A stretch of DNA of 64,000 bases, taken from Albirhodobacter sp042466415 (GTDB taxonomy: Bacteria; Pseudomonadota; Alphaproteobacteria; Rhodobacterales; Rhodobacteraceae). The stretch's first letter is position 1. Each line of letters starts with the position of its first letter. The stretch spans positions 2,666,001 to 2,730,000 of the forward strand of contig NZ_JAXHCH010000002.1 in NCBI RefSeq assembly GCF_042466415.1, read 5' to 3'. A program made the translations under genes and the position numbers. Below the pieces are notes generated by a model. It worked only from the letters and a program-made list of their open reading frames with translations. It was not told the DNA's origin and ran no database searches. Shown in pieces: positions 33,104-42,977 of the stretch.

Positions 33104-33559
33104 ATGCGTAAGTTTTTGGTCGTGCTTGATGATACACGTGAATGCCTGAACGCGATGCGCTTTGCCGCGATGCGGGCCTCAAACACGGGCGCTGGTGTGA
33201 CGATTGTTTCTGTCATACCGCCTGAGGAATATCAGCACTGGATGGGGGTTGCCGAAATCATGCGCGAGGAGGCGCGTGAGCGGATTGAGGCCCATTTCGA
33301 GGTCTTCGCCAAATGGATGCGCGATCGTCAGGGCGTTGATCCCACATTGGAGATCCGCGAAGGCGAACCGCTCACGGAGATTTTGGACGTGATTGCGAAA
33401 GACCCGACGATCGGGGTTCTCGTTCTGGGGGCGGGCACCGATAAATCCGGCCCCGGCCCATTGGTCAGCCAACTCTCGCGCAATTCGGGGTCGCTGCCTT
33501 GCCCGATGACGATTGTTCCGGGGGAGATGTCGAAAGAGCGGCTGGAGATGATCACCTGA
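33104..33559 (+). CDS. Universal stress protein (UspA family)
   Basis: Soluble single-domain Usp of 151 residues (MRKFLVVLDDTRECLNAMRF, ending in the ATP-loop-like LVLGAGTDKSGPGPLVSQLS). The expected GxxGx9G(S/T) motif is only partly kept, so nucleotide binding is uncertain. Its start follows AGGAGG. It stands alone between the helicase and the Nfu gene. Confidence 0.9.
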   Translation: MRKFLVVLDDTRECLNAMRFAAMRASNTGAGVTIVSVIPPEEYQHWMGVAEIMREEARERIEAHFEVFAKWMRDRQGVDPTLEIREGEPLTEILDVIAKDPTIGVLVLGAGTDKSGPGPLVSQLSRNSGSLPCPMTIVPGEMSKERLEMIT

Positions 33560-33617
33560 ACACCGGTGGCCGCTTTGGCATTGCGCAGGAAAGTGACCAT
33601 CTTCGCCTGTGGTAAAC

Positions 33618-33646
33618 TTGACGAATTTGGTCACAAAGCGCATATC
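33618..33646 (+). promoter_or_regulatory. Candidate sigma-70 promoter of the nfu-tsaB-rimI genes
   Basis: TTGACG and CATATC are separated by 17 bases, 23 bases before the Nfu start codon. The -35 element is good and the -10 element weak. Confidence 0.35.
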
Positions 33647-33669
33647 GGTGCCAAGCCAAGGAGGCGCAT

Positions 33670-34233
33670 ATGTTTATCCAGACCGAAACGACCCCGAATC
33701 CTGCGACACTTAAATTCCTTCCCGGTTTGACCGTTTTGGAAATGGGCACGGCAGATTTCACGAATGCCGATGCCGCGCAAACCTCGCCGCTCGCATCGCG
33801 GGTGTTTCGTGTGTCGGGTGTGACGGGCGTTTTCCTCGGGTCGGATTTCGTGACCGTCACGAAAGACGCAGCGACGGATTGGGATCATATCAAGCCCGCC
33901 GTTTTGGGCGCGATCATGGAACATTTCCAATCCGGTCAGGCGGCGATTGAAGGCGAAGGCGCCCCAAAAAGCGGCCATGCCGAGCATACCGGCGAAGATG
34001 GGGCGATTGTGTCGCAGATTAAAGAGCTGCTCGACACGCGCGTCCGCCCTGCGGTGGCCCAAGATGGCGGTGACATCACGTTCCACGGGTTTGAGCGAGG
34101 CGTTGTTTACCTGCACATGCAAGGTGCTTGTGCCGGTTGCCCGTCGTCGACGCTGACCCTGAAAATGGGGATTGAGAACCTCTTGCGGCATTACATTCCA
34201 GAGGTGACAGAGGTGCGTCCCGTTGCCGTCTGA
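33670..34233 (+). CDS. Nfu-type iron-sulfur cluster scaffold
   Basis: Fe-S carrier of 187 residues that binds and passes [4Fe-4S] clusters to target enzymes. The N-terminal Nfu domain starts MFIQTETTPNPATLKFLPG. The C-terminal NifU domain has RPAVAQDGGDITF and the cluster-binding ACAGCPSSTLTLK (CxxC). GGAGG precedes the ATG. It overlaps tsaB by 11 bases. Confidence 0.95.
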   Translation: MFIQTETTPNPATLKFLPGLTVLEMGTADFTNADAAQTSPLASRVFRVSGVTGVFLGSDFVTVTKDAATDWDHIKPAVLGAIMEHFQSGQAAIEGEGAPKSGHAEHTGEDGAIVSQIKELLDTRVRPAVAQDGGDITFHGFERGVVYLHMQGACAGCPSSTLTLKMGIENLLRHYIPEVTEVRPVAV

Positions 34234-34888
34234 GATTTATTGCCTCGGGTTTGACACATCGGCCGCGCATTGCGCGGCCGCTTTGTTGCGCGATGGCGAG
34301 CTGCTGGACTCCCGCTTGGAGGAGATGGGCAAGGGGCAAGCCGAGCGTTTGATGCCGATGATGATCGAGATGCTCGACGCGCATGGCCTGACATGGTCCG
34401 ATCTCGCGGTGATTGGGGTCGGGACGGGCCCGGGAAATTTCACAGGGGTCCGTATTGCGGTTTCGGCGGCGCGTGGGCTTGCTTTATCGTTGGGGGTTCC
34501 TGCTGTCGGGGTCAGTCTTTTTGAGGCCCGCGCCTACGGGCTGCCGCGCCCGCTTGCGGTCGTTGAGGATGCGCGCCGCGGCGACGTTTATCTCCAGATC
34601 TTCCGCGAGGCGGAGCCTGCGGGCGAAGCGCCACAGCTTTTGCCGTTGGCTGAGGCCGCCGCGCTTGTGGAGGGGTTCGCGTTGACAGGAACCGCCTCGG
34701 AATCCGCCTATGCTTTGGCGAGCGATGCGATGAATATCAACGAGGATCGCGGGATGCCGATCGCGGAGGCGATTGCGCGGCTTGCCGAGGCGCGCCGCCT
34801 TACGCCCCAGCTACGGCCTGCGCCGCTGTATCTGCGGGCCGCCGATGCCGCTCCGCCGTCCGACCCGCCACCGGTGATCCTGCCTTGA
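34223..34888 (+). CDS. tsaB: tRNA threonylcarbamoyladenosine biosynthesis protein TsaB
   Basis: Partner of TsaD in making t6A37 in ANN-decoding tRNAs, 221 residues. The ASKHA-fold start CLGFDTSAAHCAAALL and the GVGTGPGNFTGVRIAVSAARG segment are diagnostic. The best start is TTG at 34223, inside the end of the nfu gene, because no ATG lies before the conserved FDTS segment. It overlaps rimI by 4 bases. Confidence 0.93.
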   Translation: MPSEIYCLGFDTSAAHCAAALLRDGELLDSRLEEMGKGQAERLMPMMIEMLDAHGLTWSDLAVIGVGTGPGNFTGVRIAVSAARGLALSLGVPAVGVSLFEARAYGLPRPLAVVEDARRGDVYLQIFREAEPAGEAPQLLPLAEAAALVEGFALTGTASESAYALASDAMNINEDRGMPIAEAIARLAEARRLTPQLRPAPLYLRAADAAPPSDPPPVILP

Positions 34889-35337
34889 TCGCCAAGCCGG
34901 AAGGCGAGGCCGGAGGCTGTGTCCTTACAATGGACCAGATGGCGAGGATCCATGCGGCATCGTTCACTGTTCCGCGCCCTTGGGCCGCGGCAGAGTTCGC
35001 GGATCTGATGTCGATGCGCGGCGTTTTTTGCGAAGCGACGTCGCAAGGATTTGTCGTCGGGCGCTTGATCGCGGGTGAGGCGGAACTCCTGACACTAGCG
35101 GTGGATCCTGCGGCGCGCCGGCGCGGCATGGGGCGTGCGTTGCTCGCGAAATTCCTCTCGCATTTGGGTGAGAGTGACCGCGCGTTTTTGGAAGTTGCGG
35201 CGGGCAATGCGCCCGCGCGCGCGCTCTACCGCGCGTCCGGTTGGGCGGAGTCGGGGCTGCGCCGGGGCTATTACCGCCATCCTGACAGGCAAAGTGAGGA
35301 TGCAGTGATCATGACTTGGGCGTTTTCCCGAACGTAA
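34885..35337 (+). CDS. rimI: Ribosomal-protein-alanine N-acetyltransferase RimI
   Basis: GNAT acetyltransferase of 150 residues. It has LTLAVDPAARRRGMGRALL for acetyl-CoA binding and FLEVAAGNAPARALYRASGW, GLRRGYY in the C-terminal half, as in RimI beside tsaB. The TTG at 34885 overlaps the tsaB stop (TTGA); an internal ATG at 34930 is a shorter alternative. Both genes thus appear to start with TTG. Confidence 0.88.
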   Translation: MIAKPEGEAGGCVLTMDQMARIHAASFTVPRPWAAAEFADLMSMRGVFCEATSQGFVVGRLIAGEAELLTLAVDPAARRRGMGRALLAKFLSHLGESDRAFLEVAAGNAPARALYRASGWAESGLRRGYYRHPDRQSEDAVIMTWAFSRT

Positions 35338-35372
35338 CCCGCTATCTGCCTGACGATAGGCCATTTCCACTA

Positions 35373-35388
35373 TTGACCACATGGTCAA
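35373..35388. promoter_or_regulatory. Perfect palindrome upstream of the nucleoside importer operon
   Basis: TTGACC, ACAT, GGTCAA: 16 bases fully self-complementary, 108 bases upstream of the first gene. The left arm could double as a -35 hexamer, which would suit a repressor overlapping the promoter. The cognate regulator is not in the window. Confidence 0.5.
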
Positions 35389-35495
35389 ACTCGGGCCCTA
35401 ATTCAGTCGGGATGCGGGCGCCTTAACGGCTCGCCAATAGTGCTTCGCGTGGATTATAACCATGCAGGCAGATCACGATTGACCGGGAGATACTC

Positions 35496-36485
35496 ATGAC
35501 CCTGATGAAACAATTCCTTGGCGCGGCGGCAACGCTTGCGCTTACCGCAGGTGCGGGCCTTGCAGAACCAGCGCTCATTTTTGATCTCGGCGGCAAGTTC
35601 GACAAGAGCTTCAACGAAGCGGCCTATGTTGGCGCAGAGCGTTGGAAAACCGAAACCGGCGGCACCTATAAAGAGTTGGAACTGCAATCCGAAGCGCAGC
35701 GCGAGCAAGCCCTGCGCCGCCTTGCCCAGCAAGGATCGAACCCGATCGTGATGACCGGCTTTGCAATTGCCGATGTCCTCAACACGGTCGCACCGGACTA
35801 TCCTGAGACGCAATTCGTGATCATCGATATGGTCGTCGATCAGCCGAACGTGCAATCGGTTGTTTTCACCGAAGAGCAAGGCTCGTATCTCGTTGGCGTG
35901 ATGGCGGCGAAGGCTTCGGAAACCGGAACAGTTGGCTTCATCGGCGGGATGGACGTTCCATTGATCCGTAAGTTCGCCTGCGGTTATGTTCAGGGCGTGA
36001 AAGCGGCAAACCCTGATGCGAAAATCGTTCAGAACATGACCGGCAGCACGCCGTCTGCATGGAACGATCCGGTGAAGGGCGCCGAGTTGACCCGCGCGCA
36101 AATCGCGCAAGGCGCGGACGTTGTTTATGCGGCCGCGGGGGGCACCGGCATCGGCGTGTTGCAGACCGCAGCGGATGAAAACATCCTGTCGATCGGCGTG
36201 GATAGCAACCAGAACTTCATGCATCCGGGTAAGGTTTTGACTTCGATGACCAAGCGTGTCGACAATGCGGTGTTTGACGCGTTCTCGGCTGAGGCTGGCG
36301 TCTCCAGCGGCGTGAAGGTCATGGATCTGGCATCGGGTGGCGTTGATTACGCGATGGATGACAATAACGCACCACTGGTTTCCGAGGAGATGAAGGCGGC
36401 TGTTGACGCAGCGGCTGAGGGCATCAAATCGGGCGCTATCAAGGTGCATGATTATCAAACCGACAGCACTTGCCCTGTTGAATAA
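35496..36485 (+). CDS. BMP-family nucleoside-binding protein of ABC importer
   Basis: Periplasmic binding protein of 329 residues of the BmpA/PnrA family, which binds purine nucleosides. The signal peptide is residues 1-22 (ending GAGLAEP). GGKFDKSFNEAAYVGAERW is the characteristic N-terminal substrate loop, followed by FVIIDMVVDQPNVQSV and GFIGGMDVPLIRKFACGY. GGGAG precedes the ATG. It opens a five-gene operon with ATPase, two permeases and purine nucleoside phosphorylase. Confidence 0.94.
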   Translation: MTLMKQFLGAAATLALTAGAGLAEPALIFDLGGKFDKSFNEAAYVGAERWKTETGGTYKELELQSEAQREQALRRLAQQGSNPIVMTGFAIADVLNTVAPDYPETQFVIIDMVVDQPNVQSVVFTEEQGSYLVGVMAAKASETGTVGFIGGMDVPLIRKFACGYVQGVKAANPDAKIVQNMTGSTPSAWNDPVKGAELTRAQIAQGADVVYAAAGGTGIGVLQTAADENILSIGVDSNQNFMHPGKVLTSMTKRVDNAVFDAFSAEAGVSSGVKVMDLASGGVDYAMDDNNAPLVSEEMKAAVDAAAEGIKSGAIKVHDYQTDSTCPVE

Positions 36486-36488
36486 TCC

Positions 36489-38066
36489 ATGGTGACGCGC
36501 GCGACACAGGGGCGGCAGGAAACTGCCGCCCGCACCGCTTCCAAGGATGCCGCGCCAGCCATCGAGCTGCGCGGTATCTCAAAGGCTTTCGGGCCGGTTC
36601 AGGCGAATAAGAACATCTCGATCCGCGTTCTTCCAGGGACAATCCACGGGATCATTGGCGAGAATGGCGCAGGGAAATCGACTTTGATGTCGATCCTCTA
36701 CGGGTTTTATAAAGCGGACGCCGGTGAGATTTTCATTCACGGGCAACTCACGCAAATCCCCGATAGCCAAGCGGCAATTCGCGCCGGCATCGGGATGGTG
36801 TTCCAACACTTTAAACTGGTTCAGAATTTTACCGTGCTTGAGAATATCATTCTGGGTGCGGAAGATGGTGCTTTGCTGCGGCCGTCGCTGGCGAAAGCGC
36901 GGCGGGTTCTGGCGGAACTGTCTGATGAATATGAATTGGATGTCGACCCCGATGCGTTGATCGAGGATCTTTCCGTCGGCCACCAGCAACGCGTCGAAAT
37001 TCTAAAGGCGCTCTACCGCAACGCCGACATTCTGATTCTGGACGAGCCGACGGGGGTGCTGACCCCCGCAGAGGCGGATCACTTGTTCCGGATTCTCGGA
37101 AATCTACGCGCGCAGGGTAAGACGATTATCGTCATCACGCACAAGCTGCGCGAGATCATGGACATCACCAATACGGTGTCGGTGATGCGCCGCGGCGAGA
37201 TGACTGCTACGGTCAGCACATCGGAGACGTCGCCCGAAGCTTTGGCGGAGCTGATGGTGGGGCGCAAAGTCCTGCTCAATGTTCCCAAAGAGACAGCCCA
37301 GCCTGGCGCAGAAGTGCTGAGCGTCGAACGTCTCAAGGTCGTCGATGAGGATAAGGTCGAGCGGGTGAAGGAGATCTCTCTGACCATTCGCGCGGGCGAG
37401 ATTTTGGGTATCGCGGGCGTGGCAGGCAATGGCCAATCGGAATTGTTGCAAGTTCTGGGAGGTTTCCAGAAAGCGACGGGGAAAATCCGTGTAAATGGCG
37501 TGGAAATTGATCTGACCGGTAAGCATTCGGACGGTCGATCGCGGCGCAAGCGCGGCATCGCCCACGTGCCCGAAGACCGTCAGGCGCTCGGCCTGATTAT
37601 GGATTTTGCTGCTTGGGAAAACACGGCCTTCGGCTATCAGGACGATCCCGCTTACCGCTCGGGCCTGCTGATGGATAACGCCGCGCTGAAGGCCGACACG
37701 GCCGCGAAAATGGAACGGTTCGACGTGCGCCCGCCCATTGCAGATCTCGCGGCTAAGCATTTCTCCGGCGGAAACCAGCAAAAGATCGTGCTCGCACGCG
37801 AGATCGAGCGCAATCCGGCGCTCTTGCTTGTGGGGCAGCCGACGCGGGGCGTCGATATTGGCGCAATCGAATTCATCCACCGCCGCATCGTGGAGCTGCG
37901 CGATGCAGGGGCCGCTATCTTGCTGGTTTCGGTGGAGCTTGATGAAATTATGTCACTTTCGGACAGAATTCTCGTGATGTTTGACGGGAAGATCATGGGC
38001 GAACGTGATCCAAAGACCACCAATGAGCGCGAGCTAGGCTTGTTGATGGCGGGGGTAGAAGGGTAA
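36489..38066 (+). CDS. Nucleoside ABC importer ATPase (two nucleotide-binding domains)
   Basis: Fused double ATPase of 525 residues, as in sugar and nucleoside importers. Domain 1 has GENGAGKSTLMSILYG, SVGHQQRVEILKAL and ILILDEPTGVLTP. Domain 2 has GVAGNGQSELLQVLGG (degenerate Walker A), FSGGNQQKIVLAREI and LLLVGQPTRGVDIGA. The second site lacks the canonical Walker lysine, normal for this family. It begins 3 bases after the binding-protein stop and shares one base with the next gene. Confidence 0.94.
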   Translation: MVTRATQGRQETAARTASKDAAPAIELRGISKAFGPVQANKNISIRVLPGTIHGIIGENGAGKSTLMSILYGFYKADAGEIFIHGQLTQIPDSQAAIRAGIGMVFQHFKLVQNFTVLENIILGAEDGALLRPSLAKARRVLAELSDEYELDVDPDALIEDLSVGHQQRVEILKALYRNADILILDEPTGVLTPAEADHLFRILGNLRAQGKTIIVITHKLREIMDITNTVSVMRRGEMTATVSTSETSPEALAELMVGRKVLLNVPKETAQPGAEVLSVERLKVVDEDKVERVKEISLTIRAGEILGIAGVAGNGQSELLQVLGGFQKATGKIRVNGVEIDLTGKHSDGRSRRKRGIAHVPEDRQALGLIMDFAAWENTAFGYQDDPAYRSGLLMDNAALKADTAAKMERFDVRPPIADLAAKHFSGGNQQKIVLAREIERNPALLLVGQPTRGVDIGAIEFIHRRIVELRDAGAAILLVSVELDEIMSLSDRILVMFDGKIMGERDPKTTNERELGLLMAGVEG

Positions 38067-39154
38067 TGGATCAGATCCCGAAGTGGGCTGACGTGGTATT
38101 GATCCCCGTCTTGAGCCTTGTGACCGCATTCCTGATTTCCGGAGGCGTTATTCTGGCAATCGGCGGTGATCCGGTTGAGGCGATCAAGGTGATGGTCGAT
38201 GGCGCGCTCGGCTCGTCATACGGCTGGGGCTATACGCTCTATTACACGACATCGTTCATTTTTACCGGTCTTGCGGTGACGGTGGCTTATCATGCCTCGC
38301 AGTTCAACATCGGTGGCGAAGGTCAGGCGCAGTTGGGCGGTTTGGGCGTTGCGCTCGTGTGTCTTGCGTTGCCATGGCCGCATTGGACGGTTGCGCTTTT
38401 GGCCGCAACCCTCGGCGCCGCGCTCTTTGGTGCGGCTTGGGCGGCGATCCCTGCTTGGCTGCAAGCGCGGTTTGGCAGCCACATCGTGATCACGACCATC
38501 ATGTTCAACTATGTCGCGGCGTCGGTTCTGGTGTTTTTCCTGACGGATGTCTTGCGCCCGATCGGCGCGGGCGAGCCCGCCTCGGCGCGCTTCCCCGAGG
38601 GGGCTAAGTTGCCTAGCCTTGCGGATGTGCCAGTGTTGGGCAACCTGTTCGATGCGCAGACGCCGGCAAATATCTCGTTCTTCATTGCGGTTGTGGCCTG
38701 TTTTGCGGTTTGGCTTTTGCTGTTCCGGTCGCGTTTGGGCTACGAGATCCGCGCCTTCGGGAAATCGGAATCGGCCGCGATTTACGCGGGCATCTCGCCC
38801 ACGAAGGTCATTATGATCTCGATGCTGATTTCCGGCGCTCTGGCGGGGATGATGGCGATCAACAATGTTATGGGGGAAAGCGAACGGCTCGTGCTGAACG
38901 CGTCTGAGGGCGCCGGATTCATCGGGATCGCGGTGGCGCTTATGGGGCGCAACCATCCGGTTGGGGTGGCGATTGCGGCGTTGTTGTTCGGATTCCTCTA
39001 CCAAGGCGGGGCGGAGCTCGGACTTTGGACGAACATCCCGATCGAGCTGCGGATCGTTATTCAGGGGCTTGTGATTTTGTTCACGGGCGCTTTGGACGGG
39101 ATGATGCGGATGTTTGTGAAATGGGCCTTCGGTCTGGTGAGGGCACGCGCATGA
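38066..39154 (+). CDS. Nucleoside ABC importer permease 1
   Basis: Inner-membrane permease of 362 residues in the BPD_transp_2 family (YufP-like). Conserved parts are FTGLAVTVAYHASQFNIGGEG and AGISPTKVIMISMLISGALAG. Eight or more helices are expected. It overlaps both neighbours by 1 and 4 bases and pairs with the second permease to form the channel. Confidence 0.93.
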   Translation: MDQIPKWADVVLIPVLSLVTAFLISGGVILAIGGDPVEAIKVMVDGALGSSYGWGYTLYYTTSFIFTGLAVTVAYHASQFNIGGEGQAQLGGLGVALVCLALPWPHWTVALLAATLGAALFGAAWAAIPAWLQARFGSHIVITTIMFNYVAASVLVFFLTDVLRPIGAGEPASARFPEGAKLPSLADVPVLGNLFDAQTPANISFFIAVVACFAVWLLLFRSRLGYEIRAFGKSESAAIYAGISPTKVIMISMLISGALAGMMAINNVMGESERLVLNASEGAGFIGIAVALMGRNHPVGVAIAALLFGFLYQGGAELGLWTNIPIELRIVIQGLVILFTGALDGMMRMFVKWAFGLVRARA

Positions 39155-40102
39155 CTTATGTCGAACTCATTGCAATTCTTGATTCAACGCTGCGCCTTGG
39201 CACGCCATTGTTGTTGGCCTGTCTTGCGGGCCTGTTCTCCGAACGGGCCGGGATTTTCGATATCGGCCTTGAGGGGAAGATGCTCGTCGCGGCCATGGCC
39301 TCGGCGGCGGTCGCGGCCCTGACGGGATCGGTGTGGATTGGCTTGCTCGCAGGGATTTTCGGATCGCTGCTGTTCTCGCTGTTGCACGGTTTGGCGTCGA
39401 TTACCTTCCGCGGAAACCAACTGATTTCCGGCGTGGCGCTAAACTTCCTCGCCTCCGGTTTGACGGTGTTGATCGCCCAGTCGCTGTTCCATCAAGGTGG
39501 GCGGACGCCGCCTTTGTCGGGCGGCGCGCGGTTCGCGCCGATCTCGCTGCCGTTCTCCGAGCAGATCGCGTCGGTTCCGGTGATTGGTCCGCTCTACTCG
39601 ACGGTTCTTTCGGGAGACTCCATCCTTGTTTACACGGCGCTGGCATTGGTGCCTGTGACGTGGTGGGTGCTCTATCGCACGCGCTTTGGCCTGCGCCTGC
39701 GCGCGGTTGGCGAAAACCCAGCCGCCGTTGATACCGCCGGGATCTCTGTGGTCCGGATGCGTTACGCGGCGGTGATGATCACCGGCGTTTTATGTGGCTT
39801 GGCGGGGGCGTATATGTCGACCGGCTTGCAGGCAGGCTTTGGCAAGGAAATGACGGCGGGGCGCGGGTATATCGCACTCGCTGCGTTGATTTTCGCCAAA
39901 TGGAAGCCGCTCAACGCGCTGGGCGCGACGATGTTCTTCGGGTTCTTGCAGGCGCTCGCCCTGCGTCCCGATGTCGTGGAGCGGCTCGCGCATGTGTCTG
40001 TGCCGGTGCCATTCCTTGACGCGTTGCCATATATTTTGACCGTGGTCGTTCTCGCGGGGCTCATGGGCCGCGCTTACGCGCCGCGCGCAGGAGGAGAACC
40101 TT

Positions 40103-40119
<17 letters not shown>
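39151..40119 (+). CDS. Nucleoside ABC importer permease 2
   Basis: Second BPD_transp_2 permease, 322 residues. Typical segments are RLGTPLLLACLAGLFSERAG, FDIGLEGKMLVAAMASAA and TAGISVVRMRYAAVMITGVL. ATG at 39151 overlaps the stop of permease 1 (ATGA). An in-frame start at 39025 lies within permease 1 and is rejected. It overlaps the phosphorylase gene by 17 bases. Confidence 0.93.
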
Positions 40120-40906
<787 letters not shown>

Positions 40907-41001
40907 ATTCCGGTCCCGTGGCCCGACCCGCCGGCAGGAGCTGTTTGACACGGCTCTTGCAACGGGCCACTGTGGGCTAACTGGTGTCACGGGCCTGCAA
41001 A

Positions 41002-41925
41002 ATGCAAATTTACCTCCCCATCGCTGAAGTATCGGTGAGCGCTTATAGCCTTTTGGGGATTGGCGGTCTGGTGGGGGTGTTGTCGGGGCTATTTGGTGTC
41101 GGCGGCGGCTTTTTGATTACGCCGCTTTTGTTTTTTATCGGCATTCCCCCGGGCGTTGCGGTGGCCACTGGTGCAAACCAGGTCGTTGCATCCTCCGTGT
41201 CGGGCGTTTTGGCGCAGTTCAAGCGCAAGGCGGTCGATGTGCCGATGGGGCTTGTTTTGCTCGTGGGCGGGATGATCGGCTCGGGGCTGGGCGTGTGGGT
41301 GTTCAACCTGTTGACCGAGTTGGGGCAGATCGACCTCGTCGTGCAGCTGTCTTACGTAATTTTTCTCGGCTCGATTGGTCTTTTGATGTTTCAAGAGAGC
41401 GTCCGCAGCCTGACGCGGGCGCGCAAACCGGGGGCCGCGCGGCGTAAATTGCACACGCATAGCTGGGCGCACAACCTGCCTTTTAAGCTAAAGTTCCGCG
41501 CGTCCGGCTTGTATATTTCGGTGATCCCGCCGCTGCTCGTCGGATTGGTTGTGGGCGTTCTTGCGGCGATTATGGGCGTGGGCGGGGGCTTTATCATGGT
41601 CCCTGCGATGATCTATTTGCTGGGGATGCCGACGAAGGTTGTGATCGGGACATCGCTGTTCCAAATTATCTTTGTCACGGCGTTCACCACTTTCATGCAC
41701 GCGATCACCAACCAGTCGGTTGATGTGTTGCTGGCGATGATGCTGATTATCGGCGGGGTCGTGGGGGCGCAGATCGGCTCGCGCTTGGGGGCGAAGCTCA
41801 AGGCGGAGCAGTTGCGGATCTTGCTTGCGTTGATGGTGATCGGGGTTGCGGTGCAAATCGGATTGGATCTGTTGCTGACGCCCGATGATCTATTCTCGCT
41901 GCAGCAAGAGGGGGCAGGGCAATGA
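41002..41925 (+). CDS. TSUP (TauE/SafE) family permease
   Basis: Membrane protein of 307 residues with about eight helices, family linked to export or import of sulfite, sulfonates and related anions. Each half starts with the repeat LVGVLSGLFGVGGGFLITPL or VVGVLAAIMGVGGGFIMVPA. The ATG at 41002 is chosen; a GTG six codons earlier is possible. It overlaps the following TIGR02186 gene by 4 bases, a pair often seen in this order. Confidence 0.9.
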   Translation: MQIYLPIAEVSVSAYSLLGIGGLVGVLSGLFGVGGGFLITPLLFFIGIPPGVAVATGANQVVASSVSGVLAQFKRKAVDVPMGLVLLVGGMIGSGLGVWVFNLLTELGQIDLVVQLSYVIFLGSIGLLMFQESVRSLTRARKPGAARRKLHTHSWAHNLPFKLKFRASGLYISVIPPLLVGLVVGVLAAIMGVGGGFIMVPAMIYLLGMPTKVVIGTSLFQIIFVTAFTTFMHAITNQSVDVLLAMMLIIGGVVGAQIGSRLGAKLKAEQLRILLALMVIGVAVQIGLDLLLTPDDLFSLQQEGAGQ

Positions 41926-42767
41926 TACGCGGTCTCATGCCCGTTTTCTCGATCTGGTTGGTCGGTCTTGCTTTGCCCGCTTATGCGCAATCTGCGGATG
42001 AGGCGTCTCCTGTGGAGCTTTTGGCGCAGACCGGTAGCGAAATCGCGCCCGCAGACATCGGAGCGGAGACCGTTGTCGCGGGCCTGTCGCAAGAAACCGT
42101 TGGCATCCACGCGAATTTCGACGGGTCTGCCATTATGATCTACGGCGCAGTCAAACGCACCGCGCCGTTGCCCGATAGCAAGCTTGGCGTGATCGTGACG
42201 CTTGAGGGGCCGAGTGCTCCGCTGACGATCCGGAAGAAATCGCGCGAGATGGGGATTTGGATCAACACGCAGGCCGTTGGGGTTGCGGCGGTGCCGACCT
42301 ATTACGCTGTGGCGAGCTCGGCGCCGATTGATACGATCCTTTCCGCCGCTGAGGATACGCAAGAGCGCATCACCGCGCGCTATGCCATGCGCGCGTTCGC
42401 AGGGCCGCTCGAGGTTGAGGACGCGCGCCCCTTCACCGAGGCGCTGTTGCGGATACGCGAAGCGGAGGGCTTGTTTTCCCTTGCCGAGAATACAGTGGAA
42501 CTTCAGCAAGACACCCTCTTTCGCGTCGATTTCGATCTACCCGCGAGCCTGACCGAGGGTGACTATAAGGCGCGGATATTCTTGCTGCGCGATGGGGAGG
42601 TCATCGACCGAAGCCGCGCCGCGATTTATGTGCGCAAGGTTGGTCTGGAGCGCTGGCTGTTTGTCGCCTCGCGTGAACAACCTTGGCTCTACGGGTTGAT
42701 GGCACTGGCGCTCGCGGCGTTCTCGGGCTGGCTTGCATCGCAGATCTTCCGCTTCATTCGAAGCTGA
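41922..42767 (+). CDS. TIGR02186 family exported/membrane protein
   Basis: Protein of 281 residues with an N-terminal signal peptide (ending PAYAQS), a beta-rich periplasmic domain (TVGIHANFDGSAIMIYGAVK, EGDYKARIFLLRDGEVI) and one C-terminal helix (LYGLMALALAAFSGWLASQI). No function is assigned to the family, but it is regularly encoded with TSUP permeases and is coupled here by an ATGA overlap. It may assist the permease from the periplasmic side (inference). Confidence 0.88.
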   Translation: MIRGLMPVFSIWLVGLALPAYAQSADEASPVELLAQTGSEIAPADIGAETVVAGLSQETVGIHANFDGSAIMIYGAVKRTAPLPDSKLGVIVTLEGPSAPLTIRKKSREMGIWINTQAVGVAAVPTYYAVASSAPIDTILSAAEDTQERITARYAMRAFAGPLEVEDARPFTEALLRIREAEGLFSLAENTVELQQDTLFRVDFDLPASLTEGDYKARIFLLRDGEVIDRSRAAIYVRKVGLERWLFVASREQPWLYGLMALALAAFSGWLASQIFRFIRS

Positions 42768-42781
42768 CCTGACGTGTTGTG

Positions 42782-42812
42782 CCGCCCGTAAGTGCTTTTA
42801 GGGGTGGTTTTT
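42782..42812 (+). terminator. Rho-independent terminator after the TSUP operon
   Basis: CCGCCC pairs with GGGTGG (one G-U pair), a 14-base loop, then TTTTT. It is 15 bases beyond the TIGR02186 stop. Confidence 0.7.
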
Positions 42813-42977
42813 GCCTCATTTTGGCGGTTTTACGCCCGCGGATTCGCGGTTTGCTTGCGTTGCCATGTTAGTCGTCGTATGCGGAAAAGAGCAGCCTCGG
42901 AATAGTTCGGGGTGCTCGGCACTCGCGGCCTCGTCACATTTGGAATAGCGCGGCAACGCCGCTTGATTGGTGCTGGA

